From Halanaerobiaceae bacterium (GTDB lineage: Bacteria > Bacillota > Halanaerobiia > Halanaerobiales > DTU029), in NCBI GenBank assembly GCA_012521855.1, contig JAAYLO010000174.1, forward strand, positions 1 to 9,481: 9,481 nucleotides of DNA. Reading direction: 5' to 3'. The position numbers were made by a program, and so were the translations under genes. Below are positions 1-5,841 of this stretch, in pieces. The notes under the pieces were generated by a model, which saw only the letters and a program-made list of their open reading frames with translations, made no database searches and was not told where the DNA came from. How positions within the stretch are numbered: position 1 is the stretch's first letter; each line of letters starts with the position of its first letter.

Positions 1-382
1 CCGTATGACTGTGTACACCTCCTGGAGATACAAGGCCCATAAGATGAAGGGCACGATCATTATCCAGTGCTCTTTGATAACCCTCTTTTAAAACTTTATT
101 TTCAAACAGAGACTTATCTCTTACTGCCTTACTTATCCTGGTATAATCCTGATAAACGATCCGGCCGGCACCCAGATTGAGGTGGCCTACTTCTGAATTA
201 CCCATCTGCCCCTCAGGGAGGCCTACTGCTTCACCGGAAGCATTAAGGGTAGTCATCGGGTATTCTGCCATCAATTTATCCAGGTTGGGTTTTCTGGCAT
301 GATATACTGCATTACCTGTTTTATTCTCATTTAGTCCGAATCCATCCATTATAATCAAAGCTAAAGGCCGTGGTCTATTCAT
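1..382 (-). CDS. gpmI: 2,3-bisphosphoglycerate-independent phosphoglycerate mutase (N-terminal part, cut by window edge)
   Basis: Interconverts 3-phosphoglycerate and 2-phosphoglycerate in cytoplasmic glycolysis, using a phosphoserine intermediate and two metal ions (family knowledge). Reading from the ATG at 380-382, 127 codons stay open to the window edge, out of roughly 510 usual for the family, so the 3' part lies outside. The N-terminus carries LALIIMDGFG, with the metal-binding Asp at residue 13. QMGNSEVGH follows at residues 59-67, its Ser63 being the phosphorylated catalytic serine, and VSPGGVHSH lies at residues 118-126. A strong ribosome site, AAAGGGGTG, sits just upstream at about 388-396. 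The gene starts 35 bases after the tpiA stop, so it is very probably the next gene of the glycolytic operon; eno often follows in Firmicutes but is not visible here. Identification is secure; only the end is missing. Confidence 0.96.
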   Translation of the reverse strand, partial: MNRPRPLALIIMDGFGLNENKTGNAVYHARKPNLDKLMAEYPMTTLNASGEAVGLPEGQMGNSEVGHLNLGAGRIVYQDYTRISKAVRDKSLFENKVLKEGYQRALDNDRALHLMGLVSPGGVHSHT

Positions 383-417
383 TTTTTCACCCCTTTCTTA
401 TTGGCTTATATACTTAT

Positions 418-1173
418 TTACTTTCTCGCTCCCTCAACAATCTGAACAAATGAATCTGCATCAAGACTTGCTCCCCCGACCAGGGCACCGTCAATTTCCG
501 GCTGGGCCATCAGTTCTGCAATATTGGAAGGCTTAACACTACCGCCGTATTGTATCCTCATCTGATCAGCAGCATCACCAAAATCTTCTCTTACCAGCTC
601 TCTGATATATTTAATAACTTCATTGGCGTCCTCTGCTGTAGCGTTCCTGCCTGTACCGATTGCCCAGATAGGTTCATAGGCAATAACAGTTTCAATTACT
701 TCCTCCCTGCTGAAAGCTCTCAAGCCAGCTTTAACCTGCCCTCTAACCTTATCTAAAGTCTTACCGGCCTCACGCTCCTCAAGGGTTTCACCAACACAAA
801 TTATTGGTTTAAGGCCGAATTTGAATGCAGCCAGAGCCTTTTTGTTTACATCCTCATCACTTTCTTTAAAATATTCCCTCCGCTCAGAATGGCCCAGGAT
901 TACATAAGTAGTACCAACTTCCTTTAACATGGGGCCTGAAACTTCACCTGTATAGGCTCCTGATTCCTCCCAATACATATTCTGGGCACCCAGCTTAAGA
1001 TTCGTACCGGAGATTATATTATAAACCGGTACAAGATTAACGGCCGGGGGACAGACTGCTATTTCTACCTCATCTATTCCTGCCAGCTTCTCCTTCAGAA
1101 TAGTGACAAGTTCGGCTGCTTCAGCTGCTGTTTTATTCATCTTCCAGTTGCCGGCAATAAGCGGTTTTCGCAC
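418..1173 (-). CDS. tpiA: Triose-phosphate isomerase
   Basis: Interconverts dihydroxyacetone phosphate and glyceraldehyde-3-phosphate; a cytoplasmic dimeric TIM barrel. The 251-residue product has the normal full length. Visible active-site elements are Asn9 and Lys11 in GNWKMN, the electrophile His95 in LGHSERR, and the base Glu167 in AYEPIWAIGTG. Flexible loop 6 follows at about 168-176, and the phosphate-gripping YGGS lies at 209-212. The start codon is GTG (1171-1173), preceded at a good distance by the near-perfect AAGGAGGGA at 1178-1186. An ATG two bases upstream is in another frame and encodes nothing. The gene lies between pgk (79 bases upstream) and gpmI (35 bases downstream), as expected for the cggR-gap-pgk-tpiA-gpmI order. 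No unusual residues were seen. Confidence 0.98.
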   Translation of the reverse strand: MRKPLIAGNWKMNKTAAEAAELVTILKEKLAGIDEVEIAVCPPAVNLVPVYNIISGTNLKLGAQNMYWEESGAYTGEVSGPMLKEVGTTYVILGHSERREYFKESDEDVNKKALAAFKFGLKPIICVGETLEEREAGKTLDKVRGQVKAGLRAFSREEVIETVIAYEPIWAIGTGRNATAEDANEVIKYIRELVREDFGDAADQMRIQYGGSVKPSNIAELMAQPEIDGALVGGASLDADSFVQIVEGARK

Positions 1174-1252
1174 ATTATCCCTCCTTATATAAGCTTATCC
1201 TGTTTTTTTCCCCATTACGGTATTCCAGTTTACAAAGTGCAAATATTGCTGG

Positions 1253-2440
1253 TTATTCCTGATCATCCAGTGCCTCTACACCTGGTAAGGGTAATCCTTC
1301 AAAGAACATCAGTGATGCCCCTCCCCCGGTAGAGATATGTGTCATTTTATCTTCAAGTCCAGCTTTCTTTATGGCCGCAGCAGAATCTCCGCCGCCAATG
1401 ATGGTTATTGCATTTGATTCAGCCATAGCTTCTGCAATGGCATTTGTTCCCCTGGCAAAATTATCGAATTCAAAAACACCCAGCGGGCCATTCCAGATAA
1501 CAGTCTTTGCATTCTTTATAATCTCTGAATACTTCTCAATGGTCTTTGGTCCGCCGCTATCCAGGGATTCCCAATCCTCCGGGATCTGGTCTATAGGCAC
1601 AACTTTGGAATTTGCATCATTACTGAACTCATCTGCAACTACAACATCTACAGGCAGTACGAGTTCTACGCCTTTCTCTTCAGCCTCTTTTAATAATTCT
1701 ATGGCCAGGTCCAGTTTGTCTTCCTCAACCAGTGATTTTCCCGTTTCATAGCCTTTTGCCCTGATAAAGGTATTGGCTATTCCCCCTCCTACCAGCAGAT
1801 AATCTATCTTGTTCATCAGGTTGCGGATAACGCCTATTTTATCAGAAACCTTGGCACCACCCATAATGGCCACAAATGGATGTTCGGGGTTTTCCATAAC
1901 ACCTCCCAGGGCTTCCAGTTCTTTTTGCAGTAAAAAGCCGGCCACAGATGGAAGATATTCAGTAACACCAACTGTAGAGGCATGGGCACGGTGAACAGTA
2001 CCAAAAGCATCACTGACAAAAATATCAGCAATACTGGCCAGTTCTTTGGCGAAAGCCGGGTCATTTTTTTCTTCTTCCTCATAGAAACGGGTGTTTTCCA
2101 GTACGAGTACATCCCCATCCTGTAAATCAGCAACAGCCTTTTGAACCTCTGGGCCTATACAGTCATCAACCTTTTTTACCTCTTTCTGGAGTAAATCTGC
2201 TAATCTCCTGGCAACAGGATCCATCCTGAACTGGTCTTTATTGTCTCCCTTGGGACGTCCTAAATGGGACATTAAAATAACCCGGGCGCCTTCATTGATT
2301 AAATACTGAATGGTCGGTAAGGCAGCCTGGATTCTGGTATCATCAGTAATATTGCCATTTTCAAGTGGAACATTAAAATCAACCCTTACAAGGGCTCTTT
2401 TGCCTTTAAAATCAAAATCTTTTAAGGTTTTCTTTCTCAT
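1253..2440 (-). CDS. pgk: Phosphoglycerate kinase
   Basis: Transfers the acyl phosphate of 1,3-bisphosphoglycerate to ADP, the first ATP-yielding step of lower glycolysis. At 395 residues it is a standard two-domain bacterial enzyme. The N-terminal substrate domain shows RVDFNVP (19-25), the basic residue in DDTRI (Arg36) and SHLGRPKG (58-65). The C-terminal nucleotide domain shows GGAKVSDKI (194-202), WNGPLGVFE (316-324), GGGDSAAA (349-356) and STGGGASL (370-377). The ATG at 2438-2440 is preceded by GGAGGTGG at 2444-2451. The gene follows gap after a 127-base gap that contains a long hairpin (see 2481-2527). This makes separate processing or altered stability of the gap and pgk messages plausible, but that is inference. 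It is not fused to tpiA, unlike the fusion seen in Thermotoga. Confidence 0.98.
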   Translation of the reverse strand: MRKKTLKDFDFKGKRALVRVDFNVPLENGNITDDTRIQAALPTIQYLINEGARVILMSHLGRPKGDNKDQFRMDPVARRLADLLQKEVKKVDDCIGPEVQKAVADLQDGDVLVLENTRFYEEEEKNDPAFAKELASIADIFVSDAFGTVHRAHASTVGVTEYLPSVAGFLLQKELEALGGVMENPEHPFVAIMGGAKVSDKIGVIRNLMNKIDYLLVGGGIANTFIRAKGYETGKSLVEEDKLDLAIELLKEAEEKGVELVLPVDVVVADEFSNDANSKVVPIDQIPEDWESLDSGGPKTIEKYSEIIKNAKTVIWNGPLGVFEFDNFARGTNAIAEAMAESNAITIIGGGDSAAAIKKAGLEDKMTHISTGGGASLMFFEGLPLPGVEALDDQE

Positions 2441-2480
2441 AATCCACCTCCGCTAATTTTCACCTGAACTACATATAAGA

Positions 2481-2527
2481 GGTAGAAATCAGGGTTGAAG
2501 TATAAATCTCTTCACCTGACTTCTACC
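2481..2527 (-). promoter_or_regulatory. Long stem-loop in the gap-pgk intergenic RNA
   Basis: Two 13-base arms at 2481-2493 and 2515-2527 match as an inverted repeat at 12 of 13 positions; the exception is a G-U pair in RNA. A further 5-bp stem (2496-2500 with 2510-2514) continues after a two-base bulge and closes on a 9-base loop. No U-tract follows on the minus strand, so it does not look like an intrinsic terminator. A 3'-end stabiliser or processing hairpin for gap mRNA is more likely. The arm sequence TTCTAC also occurs at 2531-2536 (read on the minus strand), allowing a competing small hairpin with the same GTAGAA segment. Structure is seen in the sequence; function is inferred. Confidence 0.6.
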
Positions 2528-2567
2528 AGTAGAACTTAATTATCTTCTTGCATTTATTATCAAATGT

Positions 2568-3581
2568 TTAGAAACCTTTACTTGCTATAAATATAGCAGT
2601 TTCCACAATCTTCATTGCATAACCCCACTCATTATCATACCAGGATAGTACTTTAACCATATTACCATCCAGTACAGTAGTATAGTTTGCATCAAAGATT
2701 GATGTATGTGAATTACCCTTAATATCTGCGGAAACAATAGGATCTTCATTATACTGCAGTACACCCTTCATCGGGCCTTCAGCAGCTTCTTTAATGGCAG
2801 CATTAACTTCTTCAGCTGTAACATCTCTGCTCAGGATAGCTGTCAAATCAACCAGTGAGCCTGTCGGAACAGGAACCCTTACTGCCATTCCATGGAATTT
2901 GCCCTCTAACTCCGGAATAACCAGTGATACAGCTTTTGCAGCACCTGTAGTTGTAGGAACCATGTTCAAAGCACCGGCACGGCCGCGGGTAATACTCTTG
3001 AATGGAACAGGGGCATCAAGGATCTTCTGATTTCCAGTATAGGCATGAATTGTTGTCATTAAACCTTTTTCAATACCGAATTTGTCATTCAGGACTTTGG
3101 CTACAGGAGCCAGACAGTTAGTTGTACAGGATGCCATGGAAATAACATGATGACTGGTTGGATCATATTTATCCTGGTTTACGCCCATTACAATGGTTAT
3201 ATCCTCATTCTTGGCAGGAGCAGAAATAATTACCTTTTTGGCACCTGCATCCAGGTGTTTCTTTGCATCCTCAGCATTTGTAAAGAAGCCGGTTGATTCA
3301 ATTACTACATCTACACCCAGCTCTTTCCATGGTAAATTGGCAGGGTCTTTTTCAGCAAAAACCTTTATTTTTTTACCATCAACAATTACACTATCTTCTG
3401 TAAAATCAACATCAGCTTCAAAAACACCAAAATTGGAATCATATTTCAATAGATATGCCAATACCTGCGGATCAGTGAGGTCATTAAAAGCAACAAATTC
3501 CACATCAGGATTTTTGTAAAATCCCCTGAAAGCCCTACGACCAATAGCACCAAAACCATTAATAGCAACTTTTACACTCAT
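2568..3581 (-). CDS. gap: Glyceraldehyde-3-phosphate dehydrogenase, NAD-type
   Basis: Oxidises and phosphorylates glyceraldehyde-3-phosphate to 1,3-bisphosphoglycerate with NAD in cytoplasmic glycolysis. The product is 337 residues. An N-terminal Rossmann motif, INGFGAIGRRAF, begins at residue 7, and Asp34 in FNDL favours NAD over NADP. The catalytic Cys152 lies in ASCTTNCLAP and His179 in TTIHAYTG; the C-terminal signature YDNEWGYAMK starts at residue 315. The S-loop (about 184-204) is one to two residues longer than I recall for Escherichia coli and Bacillus subtilis enzymes. I place the start at the ATG 3579-3581 because a strong GGAGGAAG lies at 3587-3594. An in-frame ATG at 3594-3596 overlaps that ribosome site and would add five non-conserved residues. 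The gene follows cggR after about 90 bases and is the likely main target of CggR control. Confidence 0.97.
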   Translation of the reverse strand: MSVKVAINGFGAIGRRAFRGFYKNPDVEFVAFNDLTDPQVLAYLLKYDSNFGVFEADVDFTEDSVIVDGKKIKVFAEKDPANLPWKELGVDVVIESTGFFTNAEDAKKHLDAGAKKVIISAPAKNEDITIVMGVNQDKYDPTSHHVISMASCTTNCLAPVAKVLNDKFGIEKGLMTTIHAYTGNQKILDAPVPFKSITRGRAGALNMVPTTTGAAKAVSLVIPELEGKFHGMAVRVPVPTGSLVDLTAILSRDVTAEEVNAAIKEAAEGPMKGVLQYNEDPIVSADIKGNSHTSIFDANYTTVLDGNMVKVLSWYDNEWGYAMKIVETAIFIASKGF

Positions 3582-3586
3582 ATTAT

Positions 3587-3594
3587 CTTCCTCC
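3587..3594 (-). promoter_or_regulatory. Ribosome binding site that fixes the gap start
   Basis: GGAGGAAG on the minus strand lies five bases before the ATG at 3579-3581. The alternative upstream ATG (3594-3596) overlaps this site, so the shorter 337-residue GAPDH is the supported product. Confidence 0.85.
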
Positions 3595-3674
3595 ATATTA
3601 TTTATTTTGCCCTTATGGCAATTATTTTTAGTACATAAGTACCAGCAAACACTTTAAATTTTTATGTATTATAC

Positions 3675-4712
3675 CTATCTCCCCAGCCTCACCCCCTTCA
3701 AAGAAAGCATCTCCCTGGCAGTAAATTCATCAGTTACTAACAAATCATGATATTCAGGTGAAATTACTGATAAAACGGCTCCGGCCTTTTCAGGGGCACC
3801 TGCCGCAACTATTACTTTATCAATATTTCTTAAATCTTCAAGGTGTAAACCAACGCTTGTTGTAATATGTACAATCTGCCCTTTTTCATTAAAATAATAA
3901 CCAAAAGCCTCAGCTACTGCTCCTTTTGCCAGAAGCTCCTTAATCTCTTTTTCTGACATGCCCCTTCTGGCAGCCATCACCTCAGCACTGCCAATCCCAT
4001 GCAGTAATATATTTGCTTTCTTGAGACATTGTAATACACGCTGAATGGAAGGCTCATCAATAATTCTATCTACATTCTCTTCTTTTATCGAATCAGGGAC
4101 ATGAAGAAGATGATAATTTCCGCCTAACTTTTTGGCAATTGTTGAAGCTATTGTATTGGCCTGAATCTCAACCTCTTCACCCAGGCCACCGCGTCCCGGT
4201 ACAACGGTAACATCCATGGGCCTGTCACTTTCCCTCATGGCATAGGCCACCTGGGCAAGGGTAGAACCGCCGGTTACAGCAAGAATGTCACCATCTTTTA
4301 ACATCTTTTTTACTAACCTGGCAGTAAAACGGCCAATCTCCTGAGCTACTGTAGAATGATCAAGAATACCAGGGACTATAAACACCTCATCCAGCCCCAT
4401 TATTTCTCTCAATTTCTCTTCCAGCAGTTTTATACCTTTTAATTCTTTTATGTACTTATCCAGTTCAGGAAGAAAAGCCAGGCCTTCTTCTGTGACAACA
4501 GCACCGGAACGGGAAATATTAATTAATCCCCTTGCATAGAGAAAATCCAGTTCTTTTCTGACAATCCTTTCAGTGATATTGGTTTTATCTGCCAGGATCC
4601 TCCTGCCTACCGGCTGGTTATAATAAATATTACGTAGTATATTATACCTATTTTCCACAAGAAATATTAGTTCAGGAGCAATCCTCTCCTGTATCTTGAA
4701 AAGGTTTTTCAC
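3675..4712 (-). CDS. cggR: Central glycolytic genes regulator CggR (SorC family repressor)
   Basis: DNA-binding repressor of the gap operon; in Bacillus subtilis its binding is weakened by fructose-1,6-bisphosphate (family knowledge). From the GTG start the product has 345 residues. An N-terminal winged-helix region (about residues 20-70) contains PVGRRILADKTNITERIVRK. A SorC-type sugar-phosphate-binding domain follows, with DILAVTGGSTLAQV, VPGRGGLGEE, QANTIAS, LLHGIGSA and AEAFGYYF. I choose GTG 4710-4712 over the in-frame ATG 4749-4751 for two reasons: AGAAGGA sits nine bases upstream of the GTG, and VKNLFKIQERIAPEL lines up with the usual CggR N-terminus. The ATG has no ribosome site and lies inside the operator. 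The gene heads the cggR-gap-pgk-tpiA-gpmI operon and probably represses its own promoter. Confidence 0.95.
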   Translation of the reverse strand: MKNLFKIQERIAPELIFLVENRYNILRNIYYNQPVGRRILADKTNITERIVRKELDFLYARGLINISRSGAVVTEEGLAFLPELDKYIKELKGIKLLEEKLREIMGLDEVFIVPGILDHSTVAQEIGRFTARLVKKMLKDGDILAVTGGSTLAQVAYAMRESDRPMDVTVVPGRGGLGEEVEIQANTIASTIAKKLGGNYHLLHVPDSIKEENVDRIIDEPSIQRVLQCLKKANILLHGIGSAEVMAARRGMSEKEIKELLAKGAVAEAFGYYFNEKGQIVHITTSVGLHLEDLRNIDKVIVAAGAPEKAGAVLSVISPEYHDLLVTDEFTAREMLSLKGVRLGR

Positions 4713-4721
4713 AGCTACACA

Positions 4722-4728
4722 TCCTTCT
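4722..4728 (-). promoter_or_regulatory. Ribosome binding site supporting the cggR GTG start
   Basis: AGAAGGA on the minus strand ends nine bases before the GTG at 4710-4712. It supports the shorter CggR rather than the 358-residue version beginning at the ATG 4749-4751. Confidence 0.65.
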
Positions 4729-4730
4729 TT

Positions 4731-4770
4731 ATGGGTGCACTTTTGTCCCATTGGAACAAAAGTGTCCCAA
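4731..4770 (-). promoter_or_regulatory. CggR-like operator, tandem GGGAC half-sites
   Basis: On the minus strand two GGGACA units lie 19 bases apart. Each is followed, after a short spacer, by a weaker inverted half-site (TGTTCC, then TGCACC). The central part is also an 11-bp inverted repeat with one mismatch: arms ACTTTTGTTCC and GGGACAAAAGT at 4753-4763 and 4739-4749, with a 3-base spacer. The Bacillus subtilis CggR operator, as I remember it, is a tandem repeat of GGGAC, a spacer and TGTC with a period of about 20 bases, so the layout agrees closely. It lies directly downstream of a TATAAT box and upstream of cggR, where a bound repressor would block initiation or early elongation. Binding itself is inferred. 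Confidence 0.78.
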
Positions 4771-4774
4771 TACT

Positions 4775-4780
4775 ATTATA
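4775..4780 (-). promoter_or_regulatory. Probable -10 box of the cggR operon promoter
   Basis: A perfect TATAAT on the minus strand sits about five bases before the CggR-like operator, placing the likely transcription start near 4768 at the operator edge. No good -35 hexamer is present at 16-18 bases spacing (AAGTAG at 17). The promoter is therefore weak, activator-assisted or wrongly placed. A second TATAAT at 4842-4847 also lacks a -35. Confidence 0.5.
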
Positions 4781-4910
4781 AAATCCAGCTTTTTCAGCTA
4801 CTTATACTAAGGAGTATCCATTGGTATAATTTTTCCCGTTTATTATATTCTATATGCCTCTTAAAATCCCTTCTTTTTTTCTATAAAAAATTTATTAGAA
4901 ATAATATTTT

Positions 4911-5372
4911 TTATCTTTCACCTATCTCACTGGCAATCTTTTTTATCCTTCTCATCCTGTGATTTACTCCTGATTTGCTAATCGGGGGCTGTAAAAGTTC
5001 CCCCAGTTCTTTCAGGCTGGCATAGGGGTTTTCCTTTCTCAAAACAGCTATCTCCCGCAGACTTTCCGGCAATGAAGCCAAACCTTTCTCTTTTTCAATC
5101 AGCTCTATATCTTCCAGTTGTGATAATGCTGCCTGTATTGTTTTATCCAGATTGGCAGTTTCAAAATTTATCTTTCTGTTGACATCATTTTTCAGGCTTT
5201 TTACCACATACCTGTCTTCCATTTTTAAGAGGGCTCTGTGGGCACCGATAATATTTAACACTGTCGTAACTTCATCAAAACTCTTGAAATAAATTATATA
5301 TTTATTATTATGTTCAATCAGGCGGCCCTTCAGGCCAAAGTTTTCAAGCAAAGCCAGGAGATCCCGGGCCAT
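4911..5372 (-). CDS. whiA: WhiA C-terminal fragment (only if translation restarts)
   Basis: Same frame as the N-terminal fragment, from the first ATG after the stop: 153 residues. It carries the end of the LAGLIDADG-like domain (NKYIIYF, NIIGAHRALL), ETANLDKT at 71-78 and the C-terminal helix-turn-helix at about 118-145. Restart looks poor: AAGGGA directly abuts the ATG and AGGTG is about 13 bases away. A separate product is possible but unlikely; this is better read as the 3' part of one damaged gene. Confidence 0.4.
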   Translation of the reverse strand: MARDLLALLENFGLKGRLIEHNNKYIIYFKSFDEVTTVLNIIGAHRALLKMEDRYVVKSLKNDVNRKINFETANLDKTIQAALSQLEDIELIEKEKGLASLPESLREIAVLRKENPYASLKELGELLQPPISKSGVNHRMRRIKKIASEIGER

Positions 5373-5393
5373 TCCCTTATGTTCACACCTGAA

Positions 5394-5837
5394 TTACAGG
5401 TGATATTCACTGTTGGGGTTATTTACAGATCCGCCGCCCAGGAAGGCCCCCCTGAGATATGCCCTCTGGTAAAGACGGTCATTAACTATTTCCTCTTTTA
5501 CCTTGAAAATAATCCTTTTGTTCTCATCCACAAATCCCAATTGAAATAGGAAATCATCCAGGCCAGGCTGGGGCGGTAAAAACAGCTCATAGATGTTATG
5601 CCTGTTATCGAAATAATGATCTTTTCTGACTATTATCTGTATTTCCAGCTGGAATTCTTTTTTTATCAAAGAATAAACCTTGCGGGCCAGATCACCCAGA
5701 TAAAGCCTTACCTTTAGCGCAAACTTTTTGTTTTTTATCTGGATAGTCCCATTCATCCGGATCAGTGCTGCCAGTTCAGGCAGCTGTTCTGTGTTTATCT
5801 GAATTAGTTCCCGCTTTACTTCTGTGGTAAAAGACAT
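5394..5837 (-). CDS. whiA: WhiA N-terminal fragment (as translated up to the in-frame TAA)
   Basis: This is the part of whiA that the ribosome would make if the stop at 5394-5396 is real: 147 residues. It contains AALIRMNGTI (23-32), the first LAGLIDADG-like segment, and YLRGAFLGGGSV (127-138), the start of the second. It lacks the second half of the endonuclease-like fold and the whole helix-turn-helix, so it should not bind DNA as WhiA does. Translation is likely coupled to yvcK through the overlapping AGGTGAT ribosome site. Confidence 0.55.
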   Translation of the reverse strand: MSFTTEVKRELIQINTEQLPELAALIRMNGTIQIKNKKFALKVRLYLGDLARKVYSLIKKEFQLEIQIIVRKDHYFDNRHNIYELFLPPQPGLDDFLFQLGFVDENKRIIFKVKEEIVNDRLYQRAYLRGAFLGGGSVNNPNSEYHL

Positions 5838-5841
5838 TTTA

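Larger units (their letters stand above)
4911..5837 (-). pseudogene. whiA: WhiA, DNA-binding regulator, interrupted by an in-frame stop
   Basis: WhiA proteins combine an inactive LAGLIDADG homing-endonuclease fold with a C-terminal helix-turn-helix. In Firmicutes they act on division and chromosome segregation; in Streptomyces they switch on sporulation genes (family knowledge). The frame runs from ATG 5835-5837 through YLRGAFLGGGSVNNP to YHL, then meets TAA at 5394-5396. It continues without any frameshift through FRCEHKG, ARDLLALLENFGLKG, NIIGAHRALL, ETANLDKT and the helix-turn-helix around SLKELGELL and SKSGVNHRMRRI. Read through, it would be 308 residues plus the interrupted codon, near the usual 310-320. 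The stop replaces the conserved Glu of YHLE, and one G-to-T change (GAA to TAA) would explain it. The gene begins four bases after the yvcK stop, with AGGTGAT overlapping that stop, so translation is probably coupled. Either a true nonsense mutation or a sequence error. Confidence 0.9.

Noticed and set aside
1834..2133. Second minus-strand frame inside pgk (99 codons)
   Set aside because: It is fully inside pgk in a different frame, and its composition looks like an out-of-frame reading (many Trp and Leu, Lys runs) with no family resemblance.
3582..3596. Longer GAPDH starting at the ATG 3594-3596
   Set aside because: That ATG overlaps the GGAGGAAG ribosome site of the conserved start, and the five extra residues are not part of the usual GAPDH N-terminus.
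3599..3640. Small hairpin TTGCC/GGCAA between cggR and gap as a terminator or processing site
   Set aside because: Only five base pairs and no U-tract. It may be a minor structure before the gap ribosome site but is not supportable as a feature.
4713..4751. Longer CggR starting at the ATG 4749-4751
   Set aside because: It has no ribosome site and lies within the operator palindrome, and the extra residues do not match the family. The GTG at 4710-4712 has AGAAGGA upstream.
4748..4824. Repeated CCATTGG (4748-4754 and 4818-4824) as a second operator
   Set aside because: The upstream copy lacks GGGAC half-sites and has poor flanking symmetry; a 7-base repeat 70 bases apart can arise by chance.
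4885..4910. Terminator after whiA
   Set aside because: The inverted repeat is made almost entirely of A and T with a bulge, so the stem would be very weak. I could not support it as a terminator.
5310..5549. Plus-strand ORF of 79 codons across the whiA break
   Set aside because: It is antisense to conserved whiA sequence, has no recognisable domain or ribosome site, and is a by-product of codon use on the other strand. The same holds for other plus-strand frames over pgk, gap, yvcK and rapZ.
4911..5837. A frameshift splitting whiA into two genes
   Set aside because: The N- and C-terminal parts are in the same frame, separated by the stop and seven codons. A single nonsense codon explains the break; no insertion or deletion is needed.
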